Origin: Anarhynchus alexandrinus
Lineage: Eukaryota > Chordata > Aves > Charadriiformes > Charadriidae
Assembly: GCA_008711295.1 (NCBI GenBank)
Contig: VUYV01000147.1
Location: 2,280,324 to 2,344,323, forward strand
Length of the DNA stretch: 64,000 bases
Direction: 5' to 3'
This document shows positions 13,163 through 25,903 of this stretch, in pieces. Both the position numbers and the translations under genes were made by a program. Position 1 is the stretch's first letter; each line of letters begins with the position of its first letter. Below the pieces are notes generated by a model, which saw only the letters and a list, made by a program, of their open reading frames with translations, did not search any database and was not told the origin of the DNA.

Positions 13163-16028
13163 ATTTAAATAATCTGTAACTTCTCACAGAAACTAAAATG
13201 CAGAATGCCATTTTGATCAGATGTCCAAGCCAAATCTTTCCTGCAGCACTGGAATATGATAGCTTTCACAGTGCACCTCGATTTCTATTTGCTGATCTAT
13301 ACGCAAACCCCACCTTTCTCTTTAAATTTAGGCTTTCTTAAAAAATAGTATTCAAATGACCATTAGCCACTTATTAGAACAAGCTTGTTGGGAAGTTGTG
13401 AATCTGGTCAGGTAACATTTCAAGTCTCTTTTTTCCCAATAGTTTACTGAAAGTATGAAGAAGCTGTAAAATTAATTTAAGTCATTCTTTCTCCTAACTC
13501 ATAGGATTAGGGAAAATATTACTTACTAACTCTCAGTTAAGGCTCCTTCAGACAAAATATAGGGAGCATAAAATTTCAAAGTTAAACATTTCCCAATGGC
13601 TAAATTTGTTTTCCATAAGAAGTGACAAATATATGACCGGTCAGAAACATTACTGCCAAATTACCAGCTGGTAGTTTATGTGCAGGGAGTTAAAGCTGTT
13701 TTACCTGCATGCTCACAAAAGTAAAGACACTAAAAGAACCTACTCTGCTAGGGTTCCTACCCCTGATTATTAAATTTAACTGACTTCACTGAACTGAGAC
13801 ACAGTAATTCTAGAATTGCAAGATATCTGATAGTCCCCAGACCAATACATAATGATGCTTTAATCCTGCTAAATAAAAGTGAAGTTCTACATAGTCAATG
13901 GCATTGCTAAAGCAGCAACAATAAGGAGAGGGGTTACAATTAGGACATTATTATATTTGCAATGGAGCACAATATAGGTCAGCATCCAACAGCTTAAACT
14001 CAGACTACAGTTGCATCAGTACAAAGTTATTCTTTGCTAGTTAGCTGTGCCAAGTTACACAGCTTATCAACTCAGGCACACTGATAACACAACATGCTAC
14101 TCTGGAGCTTTGAGCTAGGATCTCTGCTTTGGATCACACATGTAAATTGCTCAGAGCTTGTGGGTATCTCTGCATTGTGCTACACTGCAAAGACAGCAGA
14201 ACATTTGTTGCAGCTAGTGCTTTCTCTCTCTAGATACTGTCATCTCACACACTTACAACTACAGTGTCCAGACTGAGGGGAGTACTGTGAGCCCCTGACA
14301 ATGACGTAGCCATCCTTTAAGGGCAGGTGTCCAAAGAGTAGCCTAGCACTCTCCAGTGCACTTGTAAGTGGGCGTATATGACATCCCTTAAAGTACTGCA
14401 CACATACAGTCTCAAAATCCTGGGCAAGCATCTTCCTCTCCTGCCCAGCTACATAACCTGACAACACACAGCTAGTTGGGCTGGGAGAGACAGTATTTTT
14501 GCCTAAAGATGCATGGAAGGTTTGGCCACTTTGGGAAGGGAGTTATATGAGTAGCTGAGATGTTTTCAGGATTAACATAAAATCTTGATGGATATTTGGT
14601 AGCAGAAGAAAGAAAAAAAAAAAAAAAAGAAAAAAGTCAATCTGAGGTTTCCAATGCTCCTCCTTTTCCTCACAAGTATGTTATGTGCTTCTTCATGGAG
14701 GAGTCCCATTCAAGCTGCGTTGCCTGCTCCCCTGCCCCTGAATATCACGCCTTGTTTCTAGCTGTGGTCAAAACTGGAATTGTGATACTTATTAAAATTG
14801 TTCAGATGCACAGCTGCTATGATTTTAGAATTATACCACTAACCAGATATGGAATCAGGAATTAACTTTCACCCATTTAGAACAGCAATTTAGTCAGGTG
14901 AGTGAATAGCTTCTGCTTCACTTTGTAGCACAGGTGTTGCAAGATTCCCAGAATGAATTAGGAGCTTCATCCAACAGATTACAAGCCATCACAAGAACCC
15001 ATTGCACTGGTGATGTCCTGTATTTTTTATGTCCTTTACTAACAGCACAACATTTTAGGCATTGACCTCCACATATTCATCTACAGTAGAGGTTTTCCAA
15101 GTGTCACTCAAGCAGGCCACTAACAGATAGTATATGAGGATACAGCCCATGCACCACCACTTACTAGCATCTATTTTCTTCTCCTTCTCCATCTTGTCCA
15201 GATTAAGCCAATCCTGGTTCTCCCGCATTTAATTTCAGTTGCTGTGCCTGGTACCCAGCAATTCTCTTCCAAAGAATATTCACACAAGAGGCATCAATGG
15301 AGCAGAAGCCATGTTAGAACCTATTCCATGAACTTCCCACCCCTCATACTCCGTGGTCAGCTCAGGAGATCTTGTTGCCTATTCCCTTCTCTCCACTTTT
15401 TTCAGTTGCAATCAAGCTCAATCAAGATTTAGCTCTGGGATGTTCTATCACAGGACTATGCCCAGAGACAGATGCAAGACCCAGCCCACCTCCCTCATTA
15501 TCTCTTCCAGACAGCCCCTCTTCTCGTGGCCTAAGATTGCTAGGGACAAGATCTGAAGGTCCCTATGGTCTCATACAACCATATATTCCTACAACAAATT
15601 ACACTAAGAATATACTTATGTGTAACTCATTTATCCTTCACAAACAGGCAAACGAGTGATTGTCTGGACATGTGTTACTTCAAAAGAAGAAAAAAGCCCC
15701 CACAAAGTACGTTAAAGCATATAGTAGGTATAAATCAGTATAAAGAGCTGTTTGGCTTGTACTTTAAAGAAAGTTTTAGTACTTACTGTCACATATAATT
15801 AGATAAAATATGCAGGAAATCTGAAAAGTATGGGATTATCAGTCATTAGGAACTGCAAGTCACACAGAAGGATCCAACTCAAAACAACTGAGTGAACAAT
15901 CCTTTGTATTAGGATATTTATACAGAAAAAGTAGGGGGTGGACAGCTGAGGGAACACATTTATTGTGATCTTCTGAAAGATTCATACCACAAGATAATAC
16001 AACAACCATACAAGGAGTTACAGTATGC

Positions 16029-16417
16029 CAAACTTTGGGTCTTTTTAATCTAGAGAAAAGAAGACTGAGGGGAGATCTTATCAATACTTATAAATACTTA
16101 AAGGGAGGGTGCCAGGTAGATGGGAACAGTCTTTTTTCAGTGGTGCCCACTGATAGGACAAGAGGTAACGGGCACAAACTTGAACATAGGGAGTTCCATC
16201 TTAACATGAGGAGGAACTTCTGTACTTCGAGGGTGGCAGAGCAGTGGAACAGGCTGCCCAGAGAGGTTGTGGAGTCTCCAACTCTGGAGACATTCAAAAC
16301 CTGCCTGGATGCTGTCCTGTGCAACCTGCTGTAGGTGACCCTGCTCTGGCAGGGGGGTTGGACTAGATGATCTCCAGAGGTCCCTTCCAACCCTGACCAT
16401 TCTGTGATTCTGTGAAA
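16029..16417 (+). mobile_element. CR1 LINE 3' end, sense
   Basis: Plus-strand translation starting [15 protein letters not shown] is the C-terminal part of CR1 ORF2. It runs into the CR1 3' UTR (GGGGGGTTGGACTAGATGAT) and the terminal ATTCTGTG tandem repeats. About 390 bp, 5'-truncated. The frame is open through the last ORF2 residues, which explains the long open frames on both strands here. Confidence 0.95.
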
Positions 16418-19400
16418 CACTTCACAGGCATTTTTGAGTTTTCTCCCAAAGTTCATGTTAGTTGTGGCTGAGAGTAGTAACGAGTTTTACAGTCTGCTGT
16501 TAAATCTGATTTAATACAAGAAAGTGTTTCAACATTGATCTGTAGCTATGCAAATGTTTGCTACTAGAATTGTAGGGATGACAATAAATAAGCCACTTAG
16601 AAACTACAGGATCTGTAACCATGCCACAAAATTTAAATTAAACAAAGAATACAATGATAAAATCCAAGACAGATTTTTAGATTCACTGAGGTATCTGAAG
16701 ATTAACTGATGAAGGTGTTTTAATTAGTGGTCTTTTTATGTATTTTCTCCATATTCATCTCAGGCTCATGTTGTAAAGTATTATATAACAGGCTAATTTT
16801 TGTATGTTGACCTTATTTAAAAAAAAAAATCAAACCAAAACACCCCCCAACCCCCCCCACTACTGGCAGTGATGTCTGTTGAATTAACCATAATGACAGC
16901 AAAATTAAAGGCAAGAACACTCAATTTTTTCTGGTGTACATTCTCTGACATTCATTTCAGGGAAATATTTAGATGATCTTTTATTATAACAAAACAGTTA
17001 AGAACTGAAGTCCTTTTCATGCTCTAATTTTTTGTTTCTCAACCAGTTAAAAATAGCATACCTACCTTGTTATCTAATATTCGTATCAAATAGTGAGAAA
17101 ACATCTTCTAATTGTATAACCCTTCTAGTAAACAAAATTACATGTTACAGCTTCTTTTGCTGTGTTGTTATATTGTAGCTAACAGCAGAGCAGCAGAACA
17201 GAACTGTTTATTTAAAACTGGAAAACACTTGTTTACAAATTTAAATTGTAATTAAGTCTTCAAAGGCATGAAATGGTAAGTAGAACAAAGGAACTGCCCA
17301 GACATTGTATTAGCATCTTTGATCTTCTTTATAATGTAGTCTTAATGCCAGATATAGAGATTAAGGGGGGAAAAGGGACTAGAAGCATGTACAGTAAATT
17401 ACTAAATCGATCAGAAAAACTGTTAAAAATTGCATGTATTTCCAGGACTACTTTTTCCACTCAGAAGTTATTATGGGAGGATCCACCCAGAAAATATACT
17501 TCTTGAAGGAAGATCTTCCCTTCTGTGTTTGGCTCTAACTGTGGACAAGTCTGAACTTCTTGAGCCTAGAAATTACCATATACCCTGCCCTTCTCCTAGA
17601 GAACTTAGAATAGAAGGAAGGTTGATTTTGAAGCTATGATTGGAAAATAAAACTAGAGGCTGGGTTCATCTTGGTTCAGACAGTGAAGAACTCATGACAC
17701 ACAGGACATGTAGATCAAAAGCGTAGACATTAAACAAAATTGTAGATTCTACTTCCTGTGATGATGGGGGTTCAATCTTCCTTTTCCTCTGAGTATGCTC
17801 CTTGGAAGAGAGAGATGGATGGGCAAGTGTCTTCATTTCCTGTCTCCACTGGGCTTTGGGTCGGGGCTGGTGTCAAGGAGAGGGAAGGCTTACAGCTTTT
17901 GTGTGTGCAAGAGCTGTAGGACGCAGTCTACCATCTCAGAATAAGTGTCCCCAGTCATCCTGGAGCAGCTCCTTACAGACCTTACTAAGGCTTTCCATTC
18001 CATCCCTTAACCTCTGCAAAACCAGGCATTAATAACAAATCTATCCATAGCTATGAGATAGATTGGCAGGTTTCCAAACAAAGGAACACTTTTATTCAAA
18101 GCTCCTGGAAAAACAGCCAGTTGTAGTGTGCTAATTCTTTTCTCTGTTTCAGTAAAATAAAAAGAAATTAATCATACATTGAGGATCTCGCTATGTGGGT
18201 TTTATTTTTCTGCCAGAAGCCGTTAACACAGCTGTGAATCTATGCCAGTGAAGAGAGACAAGCTACACTTAAACAGCTGGCAGAAAACGGACTTCACAGC
18301 TTGGCCACTGCACCGAGAAGCCATGCACATTGGTCAGGAGTTTGATAGTCATCCCAAAGACAAAAGTGCAATGGATAAAAGTGAGAATAGCAATTATGGT
18401 AAAAAAATATATAACTCTTATTAAAAGAAGGTACCGAGCTTCTACCTGAGAACTGATCTCCCAAACAAAATAATTACCTGAAAGATCCAGAAATGCTCAG
18501 TAGGCACAATCTTATGAATTGTATCCAATAGCTAGCTCTCTTTGTAGAAAATAATAATCCTGCCTGCCTGGGGAAGACAAGGGCGACATTGCTTTCTAAG
18601 CTGTAGCTATGGAAATACATTTCACAACAATTGCTTTGTAACAGTTTAAAGACAGCAGATGCTTCTTTCTATTATGTCAATACTGAAAGTAATGACAGTA
18701 TTGTACCACTTACTGTGCTTTCTATTGATCATTCTGCACAACTTTCTGTGAGGTCAAGGGTAAGAGAAAGATGCCACAAGTGGAAGGGTTATCATCTCTT
18801 TTTCTTTCTTTAGGCAGAACAGAAAAAAAAAGAAAAAGAAAAAAGATGAAGTCACGATGGAATAATAGGGAATGAGAAAGTAGATGACACTGAGTCACAA
18901 AAGAGACTTGTTCTCTACAAATAAGGTACTCTAGAAACTGTAACAGACTGCATAAAACAAATGAAGGAAAAAAGCATATATAATCAGACTAGAGAAAAAG
19001 CAATGTAGGGGAAGATAAGAGCTATGACATGGAAATGCTGGCAGTCAGAGGTGGAAGTTGTCAGTCAAATTTCTTAAACCCACCCTTTCACACTAAAAAT
19101 ACACGAAGGTACATTTTTCTAATCTCAGAATAGACAGGCACCTTGGGTCCCATCCTCAGCTGGTAGAAGTGACTGCGATCCCATCAATTGTATAATTAAG
19201 CTCACACATCTGCTTCACTGAATCAAAATCACAGAAACTTAATAGTAGGATTTAATAACCTCTCTCTCCTAAGAAAGGATCGGTTTATTGTACTTTTCTA
19301 AAGCCAGGTGCAAAAGAATATCACTAGATAGCAATCTAACTGCAGTACAGTTAAATTCACAAGCCTCCTCAATTAATTTCCAACAAAGTATCTGTACTGC

Positions 19401-22037
19401 AGTAAGTGATAAAATTGTATTTTTTAATTAAAATTAAATTCTTGAAGTAGCTCTAATTAGTATCCTTTAGATCGCAAAACACATAATTAACAAGATCTTT
19501 ACAAGTCTAATTTAAAAATGAGTAAAATCTTGCTGCAACCCGCAGGTTGCTTTGCTTTCCCACACCCCCATCCAGCTATCTCAACATGTAAGGCAGATGT
19601 GTCACTTTTGATCCTGTAAACTTACTAGGGAAAATACACCAGAAAAAATTATAACTGGGTACACAACAGATTCTTTATTCTCTTCAGGCTCAAATTCATT
19701 ACTCCCGTTGCTTTAACACAGATTAAATGCCTCAGCATTGTCACATATACTAAAATAAACATTTAGGAATGCTGAGAGAGAAGGGACAAATTATCCTCCC
19801 CTACTTTTGCTCAATATTTCACATCGGGAGAGTAAAGATTACCGTTTTTAAGGATCAGGACTGTCTTTTTGCACACTGCTTGCCACAAAAGGTCAATGAT
19901 CTGTGACTAAGCTTTGTAGGCAGCATCATAATTGTAAATTAACAACAATCGCTCACTAAGTTGGGATAAAGGCACAGTTGCTGGCCCCAGACTTTTTCTT
20001 ACGAGTTTATGTTAGGAATGTAAGAGTTCATGGCCACCAAGAAGAGGCAGGGAATCAACACGCTCCTCAGAGCAGGCATGTCTTGTGTCATGTGTCCCCC
20101 CGCCTCAATTTTTAAGCACCACCTGCTTCAGTCTGCAATATCCTTTTACCCCTTCGTAATTAAGACTACCTACTTTGCACCAGTGCACTTTCGCCTTCCT
20201 AAGGCGGGTTATCTGACAGTGTAGACCTCCTCCAGGCTTCCCTAAACAAACTTGACCTACTGTTGGATGCATCTACCTGCAACACAATTGCATTCCCATT
20301 TAAAACCAATAAAAATAAAGTTCATTTATATGAATGTTATTTGAAAACAATCCATTTTACCAAAGACAAAGGCCATGTGTTCCCTTGCGCAGTCCCTTTG
20401 TTTTAACAAATAAAAATTTGTTTTATCTTAAACACATACTCCAAATATATTGAAAAAGTGCTCTAACTTGTGCCATTTCGTGCCTTGCAGCTAGGCAGCC
20501 ATTGTTGTGGCAAGTTGCTCTGACAAACCTGGAATTTGGAGTTGGTGTAACACTAATTCTCTGGACACGGGCCACACACAATACTTCTCAATCAGAATAG
20601 CACCATCTAGCTGGGCCTGTTCAACTCAAAAGTTTCATTTGTTTTTCCTCCAGGGTTTTTTTGCCAACACCTTGAACTGTGAAATGAGGAATTTATTATT
20701 CCGCTCTTAATGTTAAGCTCTACGTTCTGGCCTTCAGAGTTTTTGGCATCATTAATTTTGTGGCTTTGCCCACTCAGTGTTTTGTAGCATGCCATTACAA
20801 AGAAATGTGTTTGCTTAGTGAGGCTGTGGGTGGAGACATCTGGGGTTTAGGGCCCTGGATATCTGTGAAGTTCCCATAGAAACAGGTTTCTCGGCCTTTC
20901 CTTCTGTTGGGTAGGGTTTGAAGACAGGAGGCATGCCTCTGTAGTTGGCCTGAGTTACACAAATGACCGTATCACAGGAGGGTTGGCTAATTATCAGACA
21001 GGAGACAGAAATTGACACTTCCCAGCAACACTGTACTGTCTCAGTCTTTGAGGTCTCTGATTTACCTTCAAGGACCAACCAAAATGGCAGTCGTCACAGT
21101 TACAGCATAGTTTTCTCCTGCTTGAAGATCAACAGGGAAGATAAGCACTGAACCACAGAGGGTCAGCTTCTCTAACAGCTGCTCTGGACACAGGTAGTGG
21201 CAGGCCAATCAGCAAGAGAAGTAAGGGGTTTACCTAAGCACATGGCACGAGTTGCTACACCCGTGAGGTTGCATTAGATCACACTCAGTGGCAAGAACAT
21301 CACTCAAACCTCTATCTTAATCCACACAGGTCACCCAGTCTGTTATCATGCCTATTGTGACCTCAGTATCTTAAGAAAGTCTAGAAAGAGCACAAGACAG
21401 TCCTTGTCTTCTCTTCACTCTTCTACTGACTTACGTAAGAAGACTTTTCTGAGGATGTTGTTGCAGGATGGACGTAACACAACGTACTTTTCCGAAATAA
21501 ATTAGTATTCCAATGCTTGCATCTCTGCTAATAATTTCCATTCATATCTTCATCCCTATTCAACTTAATTGTTAAAATCTTATTCTCTCTTACCCTTCCC
21601 CTGTCCTTGATGCCCACGTGCAGCATGTAACTATGACCAGAATACTGTTGCTCCCCTTTCAGGACGTGTTCATGCTCCGTACTTCTCTGCAGACCTGGAC
21701 ACAACCAAGCAGCCTTCTAATTCTGGGTTCTCAGTCTAAATCTAGTTCTTCGCTCGAATGGGTACAAGCTATTATCATTACATACTCTTCTTTATTCCAT
21801 GTGATTAATGCAGACTTCATCTATATTGCTTATTATCTATGCTTCTCTATTTTTTGAAGCAATTTAAAACCACAAGGGGAGATGTATTTTTTCCTCTACC
21901 TGTAGTATTTGACTTCCAGTTTCCTGAAAATATCTGTTATTTAATTCTGCAAAGACCTTATTTAAATCTTCAAAACTGCATTGTGATTCAGTTTATATGA
22001 ATGACATTATTCAGCAGCCTCTTTTTTTTTTTTTTAA

Positions 22038-22391
22038 TCAGTCAGGCTGTTCAAGTAATTGTTCCTTCTTCACCATCATCTTTTCTTTGCTATCAAAGCT
22101 TCTGCACCATCTGACCCACAACACGACTGAAGGATTTACCCTTGCAAGACCACATGGCTTCACTGGTTTTTCAGTATTCTCATACGCACATAACAGTGTA
22201 CAGCACTGGTGAGATAGTTTAATTACACGGCAAACATCATTCTCCCTGATTATGACTTTGATTCCTTCCTCCCACAATAATAAGTTAATAGCTGCCATCT
22301 GCCTATTAAAATACTTTGAGCAGAAGATAATCTTCTGTTCCTGGCATAATTGCCCCTCTAACTCTGTAATGTACATACATTTTACTTCTCT
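22038..22391 (-). CDS. Candidate terminal exon of unidentified minus-strand gene
   Basis: I do not recognise this protein. On the minus strand a pyrimidine-rich acceptor (CCAGATTTTCCTTAG) is followed by 117 open codons and a TGA stop at 22040-22038. The peptide starts REVKCMYITELEGQLCQEQK, has a basic, cysteine- and leucine-containing middle, and ends KKEQLLEQPD. The exon starts in phase 0, which is exactly how the exon at 25466-25706 ends, so the two can join without a frameshift. Three bases past the stop there is a run of 14 A residues, which may be a poly(A) tract in the 3' UTR or the mark of an old retrocopy. No AATAAA signal lies directly before it. Alternative explanation: a chance open frame, though a frame this long with a matched acceptor is uncommon in this AT-rich context. 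Confidence 0.42.
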   Translation of the reverse strand, partial: REVKCMYITELEGQLCQEQKIIFCSKYFNRQMAAINLLLWEEGIKVIIRENDVCRVIKLSHQCCTLLCAYENTEKPVKPCGLARVNPSVVLWVRWCRSFDSKEKMMVKKEQLLEQPD

Positions 22392-24397
22392 CTAAGGAAA
22401 ATCTGGTTGTGTTTAAACACAACTATCTCTGATCACTTTTTAATAAAAATTTAGCATGCACCAACCCAGCAAGAGAAAGAACATAAAGTATCTGAGGCCA
22501 TCAGAATATCTTCTAACTAAACACTCTTGCTCCAAATAATTCTCTAAAAACCTGTAGGCATCTCCTAGAGTGACCCATCGGAGATCTTCTCAGCAGAGTT
22601 AAGAGCATTTTAATTAAAGTATGAAACATAGAAAGGAATCAGATAAGCACCTAAAATGCCTGAGCCAACATCAGCATGACAATTTGTTACTAAATCCACC
22701 TAAAGCACACTGAAAACAATTATTCCAAGGGAATTATGCAAAAGTATTTTAAAACTTTAAGATCGTTATGAGCAACCTTTTAGTAACCACAAACCTGCAC
22801 CACCTTAGTTCCACTCAAGGAGCAAGGCAATTTCCTGGTGAGGAAACTGGTGAAAAGAGAACTATCTGAACAAACAGATGAACACAGAAAAACCTAACTA
22901 ACTCTACAGAAGAAGCAAACATGATAAGCATCAGCTCCCTTCAGCCACCATTTATAAATATTTACAGAATATAAATCATGCAGCCTTTTAAATCCATACC
23001 ACACATAGTTTTTAATCATCCTGTCCATACTTCACTTACCATTTATAAATTAGTAACTTTAATTATTAGGCAATTATTAAAATAAAGACAACTTTAAAGT
23101 GTGGCACAGGTACTAAAGAGAGACAACTTATGTATTTGGATGGATAAAGAAGAATGGTGTTTCACAAGTTAAGGCAAAACCCAGGCAGAAATCAGACTGT
23201 ACAAAGGGAAAGGAAAAAAAAAAACAAACCAGAAAGAATAGTTCTCAAAAGAGGAAGAAATAGTTTAGGCAAGATCTGGACCCTTGGGGCCTGGGAAAGC
23301 AAATAACGGCTTTACTGACCAGCAAACAAAAGTAGCCCTTTCAGCAAGCAAGCACATGAAAATAAACTGCTACAAAAACATTTTGTGCAAACTCTTTTTA
23401 CTGGGAAAACCAACACCATATCTATTGACACTTGATTCTTGCATGAATATCAAAAATGTTTTCAGAGTGTAATTTTATGTCTCTCTTCGCCAAAAGCACC
23501 ACTAGAGCCCTAGTTCCTGTGCTACATTAAATGCTGAAACTTGAGTTTGCATTATGAGGATCTGTTGTTGTTAAAAGTACTTCAAATTCTATTATCCTAC
23601 AAAAACATTAAAAATCTAATTTTGCCTTTAGAACAGCAAAGCTGAGAAGTGATTATTTTCCACTACACATTTGAAGTACTTTCATTACTTTGAAACACTT
23701 TACTGACTACGTTCCTGGTGGACACCAAGGCTAACAGCATGCTAAGGTAAATTAGTGGCGGTAGCAGGACAACTTTACAAAAACCAAACCCCAGAAGACC
23801 AACAAAAAAACCCAGAAGCAAGCATCTTTCCTGACAGCCCTCCTTGCTTCAGAAGGACCTGGCTGCTCAAGGCATAGTGTTACCTTCCCTTTTCTGGAAG
23901 TGACACAGGATATTAGACCTCCTTCTTATCTTTATACCCACTACCTGCTTTTCCAAACGCCCTGGATTCTCCTTCAGTGACTAGAAGCACAACAATGTAA
24001 AAATTGCCCCAGAACTGGATCCCTGACTACATAGTTCCTAAGCATCTGAAATTTCCATTAGTTGGACAACAGACTAAATGAGAGAAGCTATTGTATCTGG
24101 CCACAGGATACACACACGTAACCATGAGTTATCCTTACTTCTATAAACCTGACTTTATAAATTTTACTGCTTTATTATTCTTATTTGGCTGTTGTAAAAG
24201 CCTTGGGTTTCAGCTACAAAAATGAGACGTCTTTCAGCAACCAGCCTTACATAAGAAAACTTAATGACAGATAGTGCGGAGAGAATAGCAAAACTTCTAG
24301 TATTTTATGTGACTATTTAGGATGAGAACTTTCGTGTCTGCTTGGGGATCCAGTAGCAGATCTTTCACTTTTTCGTGCCATTAACACCATACCATTA

Positions 24398-24479
24398 ATC
24401 ATAGAATGGTTTAGGTTGGAAGGGACCTTGAAGATCATCAAGTTCCAACTCCCCTGCCATAGGCAGGGACACCTCCCAC
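24398..24479 (-). mobile_element. Short CR1 3' end, antisense
   Basis: About 80 bp: ATCATAGAATGGTTTAGGTT, then the conserved GGAAGGGACCTTGAAGATCATC and ending in GCAGGGACACCTCCCAC. This is the extreme 3' terminus of a CR1 subfamily like the one at 31.9 kb. Confidence 0.92.
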
Positions 24480-25465
24480 AAATACAAATACAATACCTTT
24501 TTACTGGAGTAAGTGAAAAAGAATCAAAAAGTTCAAGAAATTTTGCACAGAAGTAATTAACAAGAACAGCCTTTTAGAAGCCCTTTTTATTATCCAGGGA
24601 GTTTAAATCCTACAAGCACAGAAAAGGTACAACATGCCAAGCAGGAGAGGGGAAATGGGAGATACTGTAAGACCTTAATCATCATGATAAGATGGTACTT
24701 GAGGCACTACCACTTCACGTATGTCATATTCTTGAATTTTACACTTTCAGATAAGAACATTTGCAGAAAGAATCTCACTGCTGACATTCTACTGCTTTTT
24801 AGGAAGTGAAAGAGAAAGGGAATGAGAGATGGCATACGAGAAAGAAAAGGAGATTTAGTGTTAAAGTGCAGTACAAACACTTGCTAAGTGACTGTGTCTT
24901 TTACCATTACCCACCTGCAACACTTAACCATGCCATGGATGCAGAAGTGTAATGATGATAGCCCAGTTAGCTATTACATGGTTTTGATTCAAGGAATCTC
25001 AAAGGTGGCTAAGCAGCATTACCTCTGTCCTAGAGAATCAAACAAATCAGCTAATATGCCCAAGGTTTTGGAGAAGATCAGTGTGACATCTGATATTAGA
25101 ATGCAGATTTGTCAGTCCTCTCTCACCATTTCTCTTACACAACAGGTTTAGAGACTGCAGCAGCCAAAAAGCCCAGTTCAGAGAACAGCGATATGATTAC
25201 AGCAGACTACATTTCTAAAATACGGCATTGCCACTGTGCATTTCTATGAGATACAAATAAAACTAGACAGAACTAGGCTGCCCATATCTCCTATATTACC
25301 CCAAGAGGTATTTGCTGATTAGTAAGAGAGATCTAATTTTACCCTTAAAACACTTTCTGAAACAAAGGCTGACTACAGCCTTTCTAAACCCAAATTCCAG
25401 GATTGTGCTAAAAACAAGCTACTAAACAATATCTAAATTTCTAAATACAGCTACACAGAACATAC

Positions 25466-25706
25466 TTCAACCCCTCTGCAGTGTTCTGCCAAGCTTGTGC
25501 CACTTCCTTGAACTTCAAAGGTCTTCATGGCCTGAGCAAAGCACCTTAAAAGTTCCACGTATTTCTGTACCGTACTGCACAAGTCAGAGAGGCACATCAG
25601 AACAGCATTAGCACACTCATCTTCCCACTTGTGCACTTGAGAACATTGACAGAGCAGACTCAGACTATACTTGTACTGCTTCACAGCAGGACTCATACCA
25701 GCAGTC
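25466..25706 (-). CDS. Well-bounded exon of unidentified minus-strand gene
   Basis: This is the best bounded of the unknown exons. A long pyrimidine tract (TTTTTTTTCTTTTTTCTCC) and TTGTACAG precede it, and GAA|GTATGT ends it (GT at 25465-25464). The 241 bp give one leading base plus 80 open codons. The peptide contains AGMSPAVKQYKYSLSLLC, CANAVLMCLSDLCSTVQKYV and ELLRCFAQAMKTFEVQGSG; it looks alpha-helical, leucine- and cysteine-rich, without an obvious membrane segment. It begins in phase 2, so the upstream exon must leave two bases. The exon at 33712-33921 ends in phase 0, so at least one exon between them is still missing. I recognise no family. It could be a C-terminal helical domain of the coiled-coil protein encoded further right. 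Confidence 0.6.
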
Positions 25707-25870
25707 CTGTACAAATAAGGAGAAAAAAGAAAAAAAAACCAAAGAATTTAACAACAGGTTTTAGGGTTTGATGTGTTTGGGTCTGCATATTCTGCATTTT
25801 ATATCTTCATGGTTGTAAACCTGGCAAAGTTACAATGCTTTATTAAGACTGGCCCTAGATTTATAAGAGG

Positions 25871-25903
25871 TATCTCTTTTGTATCTCTTTTGTATCTCTT
25901 TTC
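25871..25903 (+). repeat. Three tandem copies of an 11-bp unit
   Basis: TATCTCTTTTG occurs three times in a row (last copy ends TTC). Simple minisatellite-like slippage, no functional reading. Confidence 0.85.

Larger units (their letters stand above)
9038..22037. other. Intronic sequence, repeat-poor
   Basis: About 13 kb between TPD52L1 exon 2 and the terminal exon of the unknown minus-strand gene. Apart from a sense-strand CR1 3' end (16029-16417) and an AT-rich microsatellite-like patch near 13.1 kb I find no genes. Isolated donor-like sites (for example GTAAGT on the minus strand near 9650 and 15785) flank only very short or closed segments, so I do not call exons there. Confidence 0.6.

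Noticed and set aside
16035..16456. Plus-strand 99-codon frame and its minus-strand shadows
   Set aside because: This is the CR1 ORF2 C-terminal remnant, not a host gene.
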